64,000 nucleotides of DNA from Microvelia longipes (GCA_018340805.1 JACMZG010001913.1:27855311-27919310), one strand, 5' to 3'. Counted from the stretch's first letter, positions 1 through 11,894 are shown. Program-made: numbers and translations. Notes: generated from the sequence alone by a model not told the origin.

Positions 1-109
1 AGTAAGGGCGGGGGATGCGGAACATTTACATCCTTAACAGACACAGGATTTCTTTCAGAAGTTCTTCTCAAAGAAATTTAGGTTCTACTTTAAAAAAAAT
101 AATACTAAT

Positions 110-560
110 AAATATCACTAATTTCGGTAATTTTCTATTAAGCTATTGTATGCCATAGATTGTATGACAAAAGCTTGTATGACAATAGCATGTATGCCAT
201 CGATTTTTGTTGAAAACTGCAAGATACAAATATTGTTAACAAACAGTATCATATGTCGAATAACAGTGTGATGAAAAAAATACCAAAATATAGTGTATAT
301 TGGTATAAAATTTCTTAGGATTATATACGGTTTCCAAAATAAGCAATATTACGGTAGGGTATTATTTTTCAAAGATACCAAAAGTAGTACAAAATTACCA
401 TGTTTGGGTAAAGTTATCAGAATAATAATAGTAAATTACAATTATGATCTCGACAATCTTTTTTAAAAAGAGATCCATTTTTAGTACTGGGAGCAATTTG
501 TTTTCGCCCCAGAGGAGGGCTACATTTAATTTTTCCTGCCGGGGGGATACTTTTTTAGTT
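110..560 (+). repeat. Dispersed repeat D, copy 1
   Basis: This AT-rich stretch shares ordered blocks with 31670-32070. The shared blocks include an 'aaatttcttaggatt' block (near 306 and 31855), a 'ttaccaaaag' block followed by a TAGTAAATT-like block, and several short stretches between them, all in the same order and orientation. No open frame or terminal repeats are visible, so the class is unknown. The two copies are clearly diverged, which suggests an old family. Confidence 0.5.
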
Positions 561-884
561 TTTACAAAAATAGGCTTCCATCGAACTGATCAAAATTAAC
601 TCAAAATCAACAAACGAATATGAAATTTCACTAAAATGCACGAAATCTTGCTTATTCATACCAACAAATTTCAAAGCAGTAACATATTTTCATAAACTCC
701 ATCATATAGTTACGGAGTGGTTTCGAGTTTACGAAGACTTTATGACGGCCTAATTGTCAGACAGGGCTGCTGAATGCGTAAAATTATCAAAATAAGCGGA
801 AAAGTGATGATGGCCAAAATGGCAAACAAATAATTTTTATTAAATTCTGACGCGAGTTCCTGATAAAACGAATTACTAATTTAC

Positions 885-1065
885 GTGGTCCGCCATTTTA
901 AGAATATTCGTCCAACTATAACCAAAAGCTAAACAGCTCTGAGGACTAATTATTATTATATGCATACTAAGTTTTATTAAAATCAGTTAATTTTTACGGC
1001 AGTTATCCTGACATACACGCCGTTTTAAACTTCTAAAATGAAAGAACTCACTGGCTTTCGTTCAA
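885..1065 (+). repeat. Solo 3' end of the composite array element (family C)
   Basis: The order of motifs matches the tails of the two large elements at the right end of the window: TGGTCCGCCATTTT, then a CCAAAAGCTAAACAGCTCTGA block, then TTTTTACGGCAGTTATC, then a CGCCGT block, then AAGAACTCAC, ending in TTCGTTCAA. No tandem array or head precedes it, so it is a diverged solo or 5'-truncated copy. It has no coding potential. Confidence 0.7.
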
Positions 1066-1424
1066 ACTACTTTAAATTTGAATGAAAATACTTATTTATA
1101 ACAACTAAGACATAAAACTTTCTTTTAAATCCAAGATTTGTTTTGGTTCATTTAAAAATTTGGTTAAGCATAGACCAGCATGCACAGAGATTCGGCTGTG
1201 ACGTCATTTTGGTTATTCCAGAACTCTTGATTTCAAAAATCAATTTAAAATTAACGAACTAAATTTATTTATATTAAATTGTTTTTAATTATAATTTATA
1301 TTCTGAACACATGAAAGTACCTCATTTTTAATAAATTTTCGGGCTCTGTAGGCACTGAAACGTGGACGTTTAGTGAAGAATTTGTGTGTCTTGTTCAGAT
1401 TAATATGGCACACGATAATTCTTT

Positions 1425-1716
1425 TCCATTTCCAAGTATATTCTTTTCCTAGCTTACTCTTTTCCAAATATATTTTTTTCGTAGCATATTGCCTTTCTAG
1501 CATATTTTTATCGTAGCATATTGTCTTTCTAGCATATTTTTATCGTAGCATATTGTCTTCCTAGCATACTCTTTTCCAAGCATATTCTTTTCCTAGCGGA
1601 CTCTTATCCAAGCATATTCTCTTCCTAGCATACTCTTTTCCAAGCTTATTCTTTTCCTAGCATACTCTTTTCCAAACATATTTTTTGTAGCATACTCTTT
1701 TCCAAGCATATTCATT
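1425..1716. repeat. 16-bp minisatellite
   Basis: Alternating units of the types CTTTTCCTAGCATACT and CTTTTCCAAGCATATT, with a TATCGTAGCATATT variant, run for about 290 bp. The copies are imperfect. The minus-strand ORF overlapping 1285-1503 runs partly through this repeat and is not considered a gene. Confidence 0.85.
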
Positions 1717-2115
1717 CTCGGGCAAAATATATTTTATTATTTCACAGTGCGTTACATAATACTGCTGTGAATCATATTGTCAAGTTAATCCCAAGTTAAA
1801 AACAAAAAAAGCATTATAACTTTAGCTTCAGTTCAAAGCTCAAACTAATGTATTAAAAACGAGTCACAATGAATTAATTAGAATTAATTACAAAAAAGTC
1901 CATCAAAATCAGTACAGAGAAATGAGATGAAGAATCAGTATTATATTAAACTCTAAATTAATGACAAAAAGAGCTTACACTAAAAAATAATTAATAAAAA
2001 CTCAAATAAAAGATATAATATTTTATAATTCATTACTTGTATTTTTTATTCAAAGCAAGTGTAATTAAAAATTAACATAAATAAAAGCATTATTAATTAA
2101 TCTAAAGAAACTAGC

Positions 2116-2278
2116 GGAGGGGATAGATAAATGGATGGGGTAAAGGGGGAGGGATAAATAGGTATGGGTATATAGGGAGGGATAAATAGGTTTGGGTATA
2201 TAGGGAGGGATAAATAGGTAAGGGTATATAGGGAGGGATAAATGGGTAGAGTGGGAGGGATTAAGAGGTACGGGGATA
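2116..2278. repeat. 28-bp minisatellite
   Basis: Purine-rich units (GGGAGGGATAAATAGG followed by a TATGGGTATATA segment) repeat with a 28-bp period, clearest at 2161, 2189 and 2217. The outer copies are degenerate. Because 28 is not a multiple of 3, the minus-strand Pro/Tyr-rich ORF here is not a true peptide repeat. Confidence 0.9.
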
Positions 2279-2684
2279 TCAAAAGAGAATAAAAAAATGA
2301 TTAGTCAGAAATTAAACTTTTCCTCTATGAACGTTTATTTCTTTTTTAAGTACCTTGATTTAAAAAAAAAATCAAAGGTAGGAAGGAATATTAAATAGTA
2401 ATATTCCCAGTAATTGGTGACGTTTAATTACAATATTCTCTGTAGTGCATAACAATATTTTCGCAGATATCTTTTAAAAATAAAATTTAAAAGAAAAACA
2501 TTTTTACCACTTATTTCTGATACTTTTTGCTTTCTAGTATGAGCCCTTATGAACGTTTAAATGAGTCAATAATTTTAAAATAGCGGCTGCTAACAAAATG
2601 GAATTCGGTGGACACTTTTGTCACGTGAATAGGTATAGGTACATTTGGGCCGAATTTCAACTTGAGTTTTCACGTCTAAGTATT

Positions 2685-2915
2685 GTATCTTCAGGGTAGC
2701 TCAACTAAACAGTGAGCACTGCGGGGTTTAAGCGTGACACCGACACAAACAAAGACAGATAGACAGCATGATGAAAACAACTTAGCACGTCATCAAAATG
2801 CCTAAAACTGATATTTATGACGAAACCTCAATTCCGGATTTTTAGAGCGAACACAATATTTTTCTTCCTAAACGTCGACACTAGTATGAAGGAAGTAAAA
2901 AATCGCACTTATTTA
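2685..2915 (-). repeat. Family R1, 5' part
   Basis: Read on the minus strand, this begins with the R1 leader (a TTTTTACTTCCTTC-like start), then the GTGTTCGCTC block and the TCCGGAATTGAGG block. It shares an extra block (GATGACGTGC, then CATGCTGTC) with the copy at 11895-12070, so the two look like one subfamily. Only the 5' third of the element is present. Confidence 0.6.
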
Positions 2916-3158
2916 GTCAGCCTGTATAAATGATTAAATGTTATTATAACCTTAATGGGGCTATTACAAGATTAGCTCTAACACTCCTCTCGGCAGGCTG
3001 TTTCTGAAAGGTTTCGTTTCCCCCTATATAAGGTGCAATACTATAAGTTGCAACATTACACGACCTTTCGCTTTACAACACCCGGTAAAGGTCGAGTATA
3101 AGTCGTAGCGACGCCACGTCGTTCTCATTTACTCGGCATGACTTAGGAAGCAATACTG

Positions 3159-3176
3159 GTGTGTGTGTGTGTGTGT
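3159..3176. repeat. (GT)9 microsatellite
   Basis: This is an uninterrupted GT run. Confidence 0.95.
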
Positions 3177-3429
3177 CGAGTTTGAAACTAAGTGGTCGGA
3201 TAGCGTGCTGTTAAAAAGTTCTTTTGCAAAGAATAAACTCTAAAAGGAAAACTATTAGGAAAACTTTTCGCAAGGAGAATTAAAACTAAAATACTTGAAA
3301 CTTAATTTCATTAACTTTCGTTTGAGAAAAACCTTCCAGATCCAGTAGAATATCTAAAGTTTCTTAGAGGCTCTGATGGTAAATTAAAAAGCAAGAAGAA
3401 AGTTGGAAATCGACACAAGTACAAGGTAC

Positions 3430-3511
3430 TTAGTTCTGACAGTAATAACTGCCTCGACAAGAGTACCAGGCAGTTAGTTCTAAGACTAATAACTGTCTGA
3501 TACGAGTACCA
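3430..3511. repeat. Diverged tandem pair, 44-bp spacing
   Basis: Two units share TTAGTTCT, AATAACTG and GAGTACCA in order (3430-3468 and 3474-3511). A second degenerate pair with about 47-bp spacing follows near 3665-3745 (CTGGCAGCCT and CCGGTAGCCT blocks). Confidence 0.6.
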
Positions 3512-4044
3512 CGTAGATCTAACCAAAAATCAATAAACACCAAAAATCCTAGGCAGGAAAAATAAAAATGAACTTCATCTTTCTAGTCCACTTATAGGTC
3601 TCTCAGCTCCTAAACAATACCATCAAACAAGAACGCCAAAACAGAAAATCTGCCACAACCTTAGCATACGCTAATACTGGCAGCCTCCTACAATCCCGGC
3701 TTATGCCACTAAAGTACGCGAAGACCGGTAGCCTTCCACAACCCGAAGTAGGAGTATTTTTTTGTAACAAAGTAAAATAGGGCATCACTTTTAATTATTC
3801 TCCCAATAATTTGCTTTAATATGCTACCAGGGAGTTTCATGTTTTAATCGTCTGCTCCTTCAATATAAAAACTGTGATAAAACTGTTCTATCCAAGAAAC
3901 AAATCAAACATTTGAATTATTAAATTAAACTTCACAAAACAAATCAGTAAATTAATCTTTATTAAATTAATCCTTACAAAAATCATTGTGGATTGAAATG
4001 TGCACACACAAACAAATATACAGAGAGAAGAATTTGTAAAAATA

Positions 4045-4180
4045 ACACTAAGGGGGTCAGGAAAAAATACTAAAACGAATAATTCAGATGAAATCCCGGG
4101 TTTCAGTTTTTTAGTTCGAACACAATACTTTTCCTATATACCTGTGGTATAAATAAGAAAAAGTAAAAAATCAGGAAAAA
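4045..4180 (-). repeat. Family R1, 5' part
   Basis: On the minus strand it reads leader TTTTTACTTTTTC, a TATACCACAGGTATATAGG block, AAAAGTATTGTGTTCG, then CTGAAACCCGGGATTTCA. This is the standard order of the R1 5' end. The 3' two thirds are absent. Confidence 0.65.
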
Positions 4181-4406
4181 GTAAAAACTCTATGTAATTA
4201 TAAAAAAAAATATCCCGCGTGGGTCTTCCTTTATTCAAGTCAATCTTCACTTCTGTCTCGCGTATAGTCGGCAACGAAAGGCTCGTCAGTCATTCAAAGA
4301 GTTGAATGTTTAGTACGAATTTTCACGAAATGATAACAAGGTTAAACAGATAAGATAACATTAATGAGTGAGTGCGTGTTGTTATCAATGTGATAAGACA
4401 ACTGAC

Positions 4407-4546
4407 CTTCCTCAACTACCAGGTCAATGAATTCTTTCACCAGATTTATACATGTCTTAAGACGCCGCGCGGCACGTGGCCGCCGGAACAATAACGCAGT
4501 ACGTTCGCGGTAGACCCCCGCTACAAGGCTCTTACTTGCCAATGAA
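4407..4546 (-). CDS. Possible internal coding exon (weak)
   Basis: This GC-rich island stands out from its AT-rich surroundings. On the minus strand it is open for 46 codons, between an acceptor-like CGTTAG and a good donor, GAAG|GTCAGT. The peptide includes RRLKTCINLVKEFIDLVVEE. The plus strand is also open at 4371-4493 and reads LTFLNYQVNEFFHQIY, so coding strand and reality are both uncertain. No protein family was recognised. It could equally be a 5' untranslated exon or regulatory DNA. Confidence 0.28.
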
Positions 4547-4743
4547 CTAACGATTGTTTCTTAAAATATATTTCCGTTGAAACGTTCATCCGATCAAAGT
4601 CTTTGGAGAAGTATCTTCACCAAAAACGTACGCAAAAACAACAGTTCCAAAACTAATTAACTAACGTGAGATAAAAACCTTCAGTTACGCAAGTTAAAGG
4701 TTAAAAAGTTAAAGTTAATTATAAAGTTAAAGGCAGAGATATA

Positions 4744-4761
4744 AGAGGGGGGGGGGGGGGG
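4744..4761. repeat. Poly-G tract
   Basis: A run of about 17 G within purine-rich sequence. The exact length in the assembly may be unreliable. Confidence 0.9.
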
Positions 4762-6320
4762 TAAAGGGATATTGCGTAGCTGCGTCAAACACAAAGTTTC
4801 GCGTCGTCAACCCTTCCATTTATTTTCCTATTCCCTTTTTATATTGCACAAAAATAAATTGAACATGTATGGGATTTAATAGAATTTTTTATAATATTTT
4901 TCTCGATAGAATTTCATATTACTTTTTAAGCCACCGATTCTAACAAAACGTTACAAAAAATATGAGATATCAAATATTCAGGATCTGAAACAACTTTGAT
5001 CTTCTGACTCCAATACAATTTTACTTTTAGCAAAAAAAAAACTGATACAAAAAATGGAGACTTTAGTTAATATTTGCCATCATACGCATCATTTGCTCAC
5101 AGCAGGGCTGGAAAATGTTTAGCAGTCGAGGAGCCAAACGTTTGAAAACTCATTTTTTCGGAGTTGCACTAAAATTACTACAGTATTGACAACAAGCGGA
5201 GAAGGAGTAGAAACTTTCTGATTTACTTTCTTATCTCTGTAATAATAGAGAAAAGCATTGTGAAACGAAACATTGTGACACCTATATTTTTCACGAAAGG
5301 CGCATGTTTTTAACACCAACAGATCACAAACATGGGAAACAATTAATTAAAAACAAAAATCCAAGAAGGCGTTTTCTAATAATTTTTGGTCGTTAAATAT
5401 CTTCAAGTAATCACATATGAAGCTACAATTCTCGTAGCTTATCAGGGAAAGCCGCGGAGTGACTTGTGTTTTTTGAGAGACAAAATAGATAGGGAAGCTT
5501 ACTAATGGCAGATTGTTTTACCAAACGGGCTAAACTTGCCATAAAATAGGATTTAGTTCTATTCTACATAAATTTTATGAACATTAGTTTATTATGGATG
5601 CCGTTATAAGTATATCTATTATGGCAGCCCATATTTATTACCTGCTCTAGACAAATTTGCACTCCATTTATAATTACAATATAGCAGTAGCTGTAATAGC
5701 ATATATGCAGCACAGTGTAGTATCTATTTTAATAAAAGGCGGACACGTTTAAAATTCCATGAAAGAGTTTTGTTTTCAACACCAAAACCACAGTTCGAAG
5801 TTTGGGATTCGACGTTCCTTCCACCATGTTGGTGATCATTATGTTCTCTTAGGTGAATAGATAAAGTCATAACTAACTAATTAAATTAGATAAAGGAGGT
5901 GGAAATTCTGGAGAAAGCATAAAATGCTTGAAACAGGGAAATCAAAAGGGAAATAATCATCCAATTTACTCAGCAAAATACCTTTCCAACTCTTTACACA
6001 TTATTAGGAAAAGTGAGAGACAAAATATACTTCAAATTTTAGATAATTATAAAAGTTAAATTAGGTATGATGGAAATTTAATAATAATACGGCTATTTAA
6101 AATATATAAATGAGATTCTAAGAAATGTAAGATAAAAATAAATGCAAAGCTTTGACGCTGGGCTGGCGGCGGTAATAGCTTTCCTCATAAAAATAACTCG
6201 GAAAAGAGACAATTAGTTAGGAAAAAACGATAAAAATAAGGCCTCCGGCCCCTGGCCGTTCCGTAGCCAATGCTTCGCGGGCCTTCCCACTCAGAAGGAG
6301 CCTCTTGTTAATTAGTTGTA
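4762..6320. other. AT-rich sequence without a recognised gene
   Basis: No convincing exon, RNA gene or structured repeat was seen. The ORF at 5119-5319 (minus) starts at a non-ATG codon and resembles nothing I know. A GC-rich stretch at 6238-6300 contains GCTTCGCGGGCCTTC, which recurs near 32460 and may be a decayed short interspersed repeat. Confidence 0.5.
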
Positions 6321-6395
6321 TTTTTTTATCAATATTATTTGCTTTTTATCAATATTATTTGCTTTTTATCAATATTATTTGCTTTTTATCAATAT
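6321..6395. repeat. 20-bp tandem repeat, about 4 copies
   Basis: GCTTTTTATCAATATTATTT is repeated almost perfectly. The ORF at 6339-6548 runs through it and looks spurious. Confidence 0.95.
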
Positions 6396-6619
6396 TTTGT
6401 CGTGTATTTGTTTTTTTTTTCATCATTTATTAAACTCCGCAGATTCATTTTCAATACAAAAAAATGTATTTCGCGAAATTGCAGCAAGGTAATTCACTTA
6501 GAAGTAAGACTCCTTGTAAAAAATCGATTTCTAATTACAAAATGTTGATGCCTCATACATTTTTCATGTATAAGGTCAAGTTATACATTTTTCTCAAACA
6601 AAAGGGCTTTCTGACCTCC

Positions 6620-6664
6620 TTAACATCTCCCATGCTAAGTGTCGCTAAGCATGGGAGATGTTAA
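6620..6664. repeat. Perfect 17-bp hairpin
   Basis: TTAACATCTCCCATGCT at 6620-6636 pairs perfectly with 6648-6664 across an 11-nt loop. No larger terminal repeat surrounds it. Confidence 0.9.
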
Positions 6665-6713
6665 AGCATTCGAGAAAACCTCCAAGACTTATCGTACGAA
6701 CAACTCTCTCTCT

Positions 6714-6718
<5 letters not shown>

Positions 6719-6755
<37 letters not shown>

Positions 6756-6780
6756 TATATATATATTATATATATATCTA
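6719..6780. repeat. (AT)n microsatellite
   Basis: Almost pure AT repeat with small interruptions. Confidence 0.95.
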
Positions 6781-6920
6781 ATTAACTTTAGATAATTTAA
6801 ATGTTAACCAATGTGACGAATACTTATTGAAATTCCATATTAATTGGAAAATTTGAATAGTTTAAAACTAACGTTTAAATATAGTGGTAGATTTCAAGTT
6901 TACTACCTCAGCTCCAATAG

Positions 6921-7088
6921 TACGACACACGGCTAAAATCAGTTGACAGCATGCAAAAATAATGAGAGGGAGCCAATGAGATTATTCCTGGATGTTAAAC
7001 CACGCCCTCAATTTCAAATAAGGCCAACCTTATTGGTTCCTCAACATTATTTTCCCACGCTGTCAACTAATTTTAGTCGTGTGTCGTA
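6921..7088. mobile_element. Foldback MITE, copy 1
   Basis: The termini are CGACACACGGCTAAAATCAG and its imperfect complement, and much of the 164-bp interior also folds back (CCAATGAG/TTATTGG). A TA dinucleotide flanks each side, as expected for Tc1/mariner-type insertion, but two bases is weak evidence. A second copy lies at 31173-31324. The plus-strand ORF at 6943-7323 lies across the MITE and is not counted as a gene. Confidence 0.8.
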
Positions 7089-7204
7089 CTATAATGGTAT
7101 TACATCGACAAAATTTATATATCTCCCCACCAGCCGACTACTGCTAAGTCAAATACCTAATTATTTTTGTCATATGTCAAGTGAGATAATCAGCATGCTG
7201 AATC

Positions 7205-7260
7205 ACCAGCATTTGAAAAATTCTGGTACAGCGGTCCGCATGCCAGGTAAATTTCTTTTG
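7205..7260. repeat. Fragment of a dispersed repeat
   Basis: The block TCCGCATGCCAGGTAAATTT matches plus-strand 14030-14060 and minus-strand 9505-9545. A related flank, AGCGAGCCATTTGGT, recurs at about 7640 and in inverse near 9495-9520. These are pieces of one old element whose boundaries cannot be placed. Confidence 0.5.
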
Positions 7261-7819
7261 GAATGGATGTTTCCGTGTTTAAAAATTCTTTTCTTGCTTA
7301 CGTTTCCAGTTTATGCATCATAACTTATGGAATTACTAAAGTATAAAGCACTACTCGTTACACGTTGTTTCTGAATTTGTCGAAGGTAATGTGCATATTT
7401 ATCCAATAGTTTATGGATTAGAGCAAAACATTTGCGCTAGTTTGTAATGTTTGTCTTTAAAGGTTTTAGCGCAGAAAAAATGAGTAACGAGAAGTGCTTA
7501 ATATTTGAGTATAACTTGATTTTTATACTTTACAACTCCACAAGTTATAAAAGTAAAAATCGGAATCGTAACCAAGAAATGGATTGTTAAACACGGAAAC
7601 ATTTCTTCTAAAGAAAATTCACCACTAGACGTTGTAGCGAGCCATTTGGTTAACACTTATATTATATTAGTTGTTTCAGCTCGCAGTGAGATAGAGATAG
7701 TTATAAGATTCCAGTCCCCACCTCGTCAACCACAAGCTCTTTCTATTCTACCCCTTCACATTTTACAGTTCTTCCCTTATTCTACCTCGCAAAGCGACTT
7801 GTCTTTTATTTATCATCTT

Positions 7820-7849
7820 AATTGATTAATATATTCATATTAATCAATT
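7820..7849. repeat. Perfect 13-bp hairpin
   Basis: AATTGATTAATAT and its complement are separated by 4 nt. Confidence 0.85.
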
Positions 7850-8196
7850 GATCATCGTGTTTGTCTAGTTCTCCGATTTTTGCGTCTTAATGTATTTTTT
7901 GTATCTTTATGTATATAGTTAATAAATTTAAAGTAATTTAATCGTATAGAACTGAAATCAATTGTTTTCTTCTCTCTGTATATGATTGTATTTTATTTTA
8001 AATTATACATTGCTTCATATTACATTATGGTTCGATTTCTAATGACTTCTATCTTCTGTGTCTATTATTTTACTTTGAATCAATGAATGAAGAGACAACT
8101 TGATGTCTGATGACTTTTATATTTTATTTTTTACTTTGATTCAGTAAATGAAATCTCACGCTCACGTAGTTGTGTCTTCATTTTTGTTGTTGTATA

Positions 8197-8252
8197 TGAG
8201 ATTCCAGTGGCGTAGCCAGGATTTAATTTCGGGAGGGGCTGAATGTTAAAAA

Positions 8253-8325
<73 letters not shown>

Positions 8326-8558
8326 TAATATATTTATATATTTTTATATCTTTCAATTTCAATGTATATTTTTTTTTATATATTATGATATTTTATTATA
8401 AGTTTATTGTTAAAAATATATGTTATGTAATTTATTATTTTTATATTTTTTATAGGGTTTATTTTTTTCACACATTTATTGCGGGTTTAGGTTATGTAAA
8501 AATTTCGGGGGGGGCTGAAGCCCCCTCAGCCCCCCCTGGCTACGCCACTGTGAGATTC
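8197..8558. mobile_element. hAT-type MITE with 8-bp target duplication
   Basis: The element spans 8205-8550. Its perfect inverted termini begin CAGTGGCGTAGCCAGG, and the right end is G/C-rich (GGGGGGGCTGAAGCC). It is flanked by the direct repeat TGAGATTC at 8197-8204 and 8551-8558. An 8-bp target duplication and CAG...CTG ends are hAT features. The centre is AT microsatellite (about 8258-8330) plus AT-rich DNA, with no transposase, so the element is non-autonomous. The intact duplication suggests fairly recent insertion. Confidence 0.92.
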
Positions 8559-8948
8559 TCAGTTATTATCTGCATAAGAAAGTTAAAATGCAAATTTATT
8601 TTTTCTCCTTGGTTAGGCTTTTGAATTGTGTTATTTCTTTTTTTAAATGTTTTAAACGAAAATATCTTCTTTTTTGCGGCAATTATAAAACTACATAATT
8701 AATGAATAATAGCAAAATCAAAATATTTTGGAAAAAGTAAGTGTAGGTTGTTAAGTATTTTCAAAACACGAATTTGATATTTGATTGACTGTGATATTGA
8801 TATTAATGATATGAAACATAGAGACGAGCCCCTCTCGATTATTGGTTGCTGGATTGCTGGAGACTCGGGAATATTACCCCCACCTCTCTCACTAGCTATA
8901 CTCAAATACCTACCTATACAGTATACATACTAGAAGTGTTAACCAAAT

Positions 8949-9491
8949 GCTTAGAATAATACTTTATATAGAAGGAGCACTACTGATAACACGAAAGCCG
9001 GTTGACTGGTGCAACTAAGTAATGCTGCCACCCTAACAATATACAATTTTCTAAAAAAAAGTTGGCAATACTTCCGGTTGCTGAATTATTATGCTCTATT
9101 ATTAATTAATGATTGATTATTCATAAAATACTGATATAAATATCGGTGCATTACAATATTTAAAGCATTTTAAATTGTAGTTTAACGTATTTATTATAAT
9201 TATATATAATAAGTAGTCCTCGTCAACTAAATGTAGATTCTTGTATTTCGCCTCCCTTTTGCCATCTAAGACCAGTTTTATTAAATACTCAGTAGGTATT
9301 TCAAGTTATTATATTTGTTCTTTACGATCTTTCTTCATTAATAGATATTTATGACAAATATTTAAAATAATGTTTTGTTGTCAGGTTGGCAGCATTACTT
9401 AGTTGCACCAGTCAACCGCCTTTCGTGTTATCAATGGAATTACATTGTGTTTACGGTCATGTGCTCCTTCTATATATAGTATTATTCTAAG
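8949..9491. mobile_element. Foldback element with about 90-115 bp arms
   Basis: The left arm at 8949-9040 and right arm at 9377-9491 are inverted copies sharing GTTGACTGGTGCAACTAAGT and AATGCTGCCA. The right arm has about 30 extra bases (near 9434-9460) missing from the left. The centre is AT-rich and non-coding. The minus-strand ORF at 9399-9593 lies in the arm and is judged spurious. Confidence 0.75.
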
Positions 9492-9599
9492 ACCAAATGG
9501 CTCGCTGTAACGTCTAGTAAATTCACCCGGCATACGCACCACCGCATCAGCCCTGGTAAGAACAATCATTGTCCTTATCAAGATTCGAACCAAGTTACT

Positions 9600-11480
9600 T
9601 TGACTTTAAGTGCTCAAATTGACTCTGGTCCGTATTTATTCAGCTCAGAGATTTTTGGTTTCCGTTCTTTATCATGGTTTTTTTCAACTTTTTGGTCACA
9701 CACATAGAAGGATAGAACCAAAAACCTAGAACTGCGAACGAACCTAGAACTAAAAACATAGAATTTTCATTACCTAGGGTTATACCGATTTTTTTAGAAA
9801 AAAAACGATGACTTAGCAAACCTGGTTAATGACGTCACAACAACCTGGGTTTCAATAGGGTTTGTGTCCTCCCCAAAGTTGATTTTTGTTTCATTTAAAA
9901 AAATATTAATCCATTTGAAAATAGCTTGTTCACAAAAAATTGTTTAGAAATACACGCACGCATTTGGCTGTTTCTAAGCGTGCACCAAGTTTATCACGAT
10001 AGCTTCATTAGGAGCTGAGTTAGTCTTGGTATGGATTAAAAACGCACCCCCTGTATGTCCTAAAAACCCAATGGATAACTAATACTCAAATAAGTTGACT
10101 TACATTACATATGACATTAAATTTAAAATATTATAAAAAGTGACTAGCAATTATAGACAGAATACGGGGCTTAGCATTTAAGCTGAGGCAAGAAGCTGTT
10201 TGATTGCCTCTTACAATAAATGAAATATAGAGACGGGAAGAGAAGTAGAGCCTCCCGGAGGGAAATATTTAATACTCTAAAGGAGTAAAAACTATTTAAC
10301 TCCTCAGCGAGGAGAATAAGCTTCCACGCCAGTTAACTAAATGCTTGTCATTGCATTTAGTTGTATCCATCTCAATAAACTATTCAGACCTGACCCAAAA
10401 AAAATTGTCTAAGACAGCATTTACTTAACATTCGCTTAAAATTGAAAATCAATATTACAAACGGTTCTTTTAAATATGCTTGTCACAAAACTTGAATAGA
10501 CACACTCACTGACTGACAGTTAAAGCGGCAAATACAGGATTAGACAATATACTACTTTTGTCAAATAACGCGGTTATATGTACTAGTTAGAAGAATAGTT
10601 ATAGAAATGTCGATTTAAAGAACTTCGAAGCAACAGGTAAGCATGTTATCAAGCAATCATCGTTAGCATTTGCTCGAAACCAAGAGGACGGACCTGAATT
10701 ATTTGTTTTGGGTGTTACTGAGAATTCCTGAAAGGTTTTTACAAGGTAGTGTATGTGTGTGTATATGTTTGCTATCACAAGGTAAATAATTCTACCAATA
10801 TTCAAATGCTGAGAGCTTATTTTAAGCCACGGAAGAATTCCTAAATAATAAATTATATTTAACTTTGACCTGTTACATTTTTGATCAACATAAATGTAAC
10901 ATATCAAAACGTTTACAAGGCTTCCAGTTAAAAAAAAGCTTAAGCATGGAAGCAATAAATCTCTATTAAAAATAAATTAAACTTTTTAATAGAAATATAG
11001 GTCATATTGAAAAAAATAATAATCAATAAACTACAGACAGACATGACATACATAAGTATATATATATACATAGCATTTACTTGTTAGAGACGAGTCAATT
11101 ATTGGCAAAATAATTGCTTTTAAAAGGGTTTAAATAGGCTTATTACAACAGTAATTGAATCTGATGTTATTATAGAAGCATTTAAATATGGAAATAAAAA
11201 AGACTCCTTCTCTTCAAAGGAAACTTGAAATTCATTAAATGTCTGGCTTGAAGAGGAAAATACAAGGCGATCCAAAATGTAAAAATAGAGATCTATTTTA
11301 TCTTGTTTTAATTGCATTTTCTTACATATTTTAAGGGAAAATGACGGCAACTTACAGGATTGAGATCGTAAAGGCGTCAGATTACTGATCTTTGACTCAA
11401 CCATGGTCTGGGTTTTGTATCTCATGATACGACGCTCAGTTTATATGATATCATAGTTAGTATAAATGATTGCCAACTTT
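9600..11480. other. No recognised gene
   Basis: AT-rich sequence. Minus-strand ORFs at 10599-10955 (118 aa) and 11120-11425 (101 aa) are the longest here, but their composition is typical of chance frames in AT-rich DNA. A good donor-like AACAG|GTAAGC lies at about 10626 (plus) without a supported exon. No tandem repeat was seen. Confidence 0.45.
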
Positions 11481-11484
11481 AGAC

Positions 11485-11700
11485 TAGACTTTGAGGGCAA
11501 CGGTTGTCACTTGGGTACCAGCCGAGTTTGCTCTCGTAGGGGTAGTCTCTGACAGCCGCAAGGCTCTAATCGAGCATTATTATAACTCACACATTTTGAG
11601 ACATCACAATTATCCACTTCCACCACAAGGAAACCGCATCCTACCACATCTGAATTACACCACATACGTCACATTCAGACTTGCAGAGTGACGTGCATCC
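11485..11700. other. GC-richer island, function unknown
   Basis: About 215 bp are noticeably richer in G+C than the flanks. A plus-strand frame from a TTG at 11491 is open to 11691 and includes WVPAEFALVGVVSDSRKAL, but no ATG or clear splice sites define it. It could be a decayed exon or regulatory DNA. Confidence 0.3.
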
Positions 11701-11894
11701 TAGCTAATTTCGTTTATACAACGAATTAGAAGGGTTTCACAAAATTTAACCAAAATATTAAAAAATAATTTGTTTAAATTAATTAATTAATTTAAAATGT
11801 TTAATGGCTAAAAATAGGTTATCGAGCTCCAAAAAAATATTATTTGCCGGCCACCAAAAGTAGGCTTTACGTATGATGTAAGTTTTAACACTTC

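Noticed and set aside
6943..7323. 126-aa plus-strand ORF, the longest in the window
   Set aside because: It begins in a foldback MITE and ends in a dispersed repeat fragment; it has no recognisable motif.
10599..10955. 118-aa minus-strand ORF
   Set aside because: Length is within chance expectation for 64 kb of AT-rich DNA and no domain or splice support was seen.
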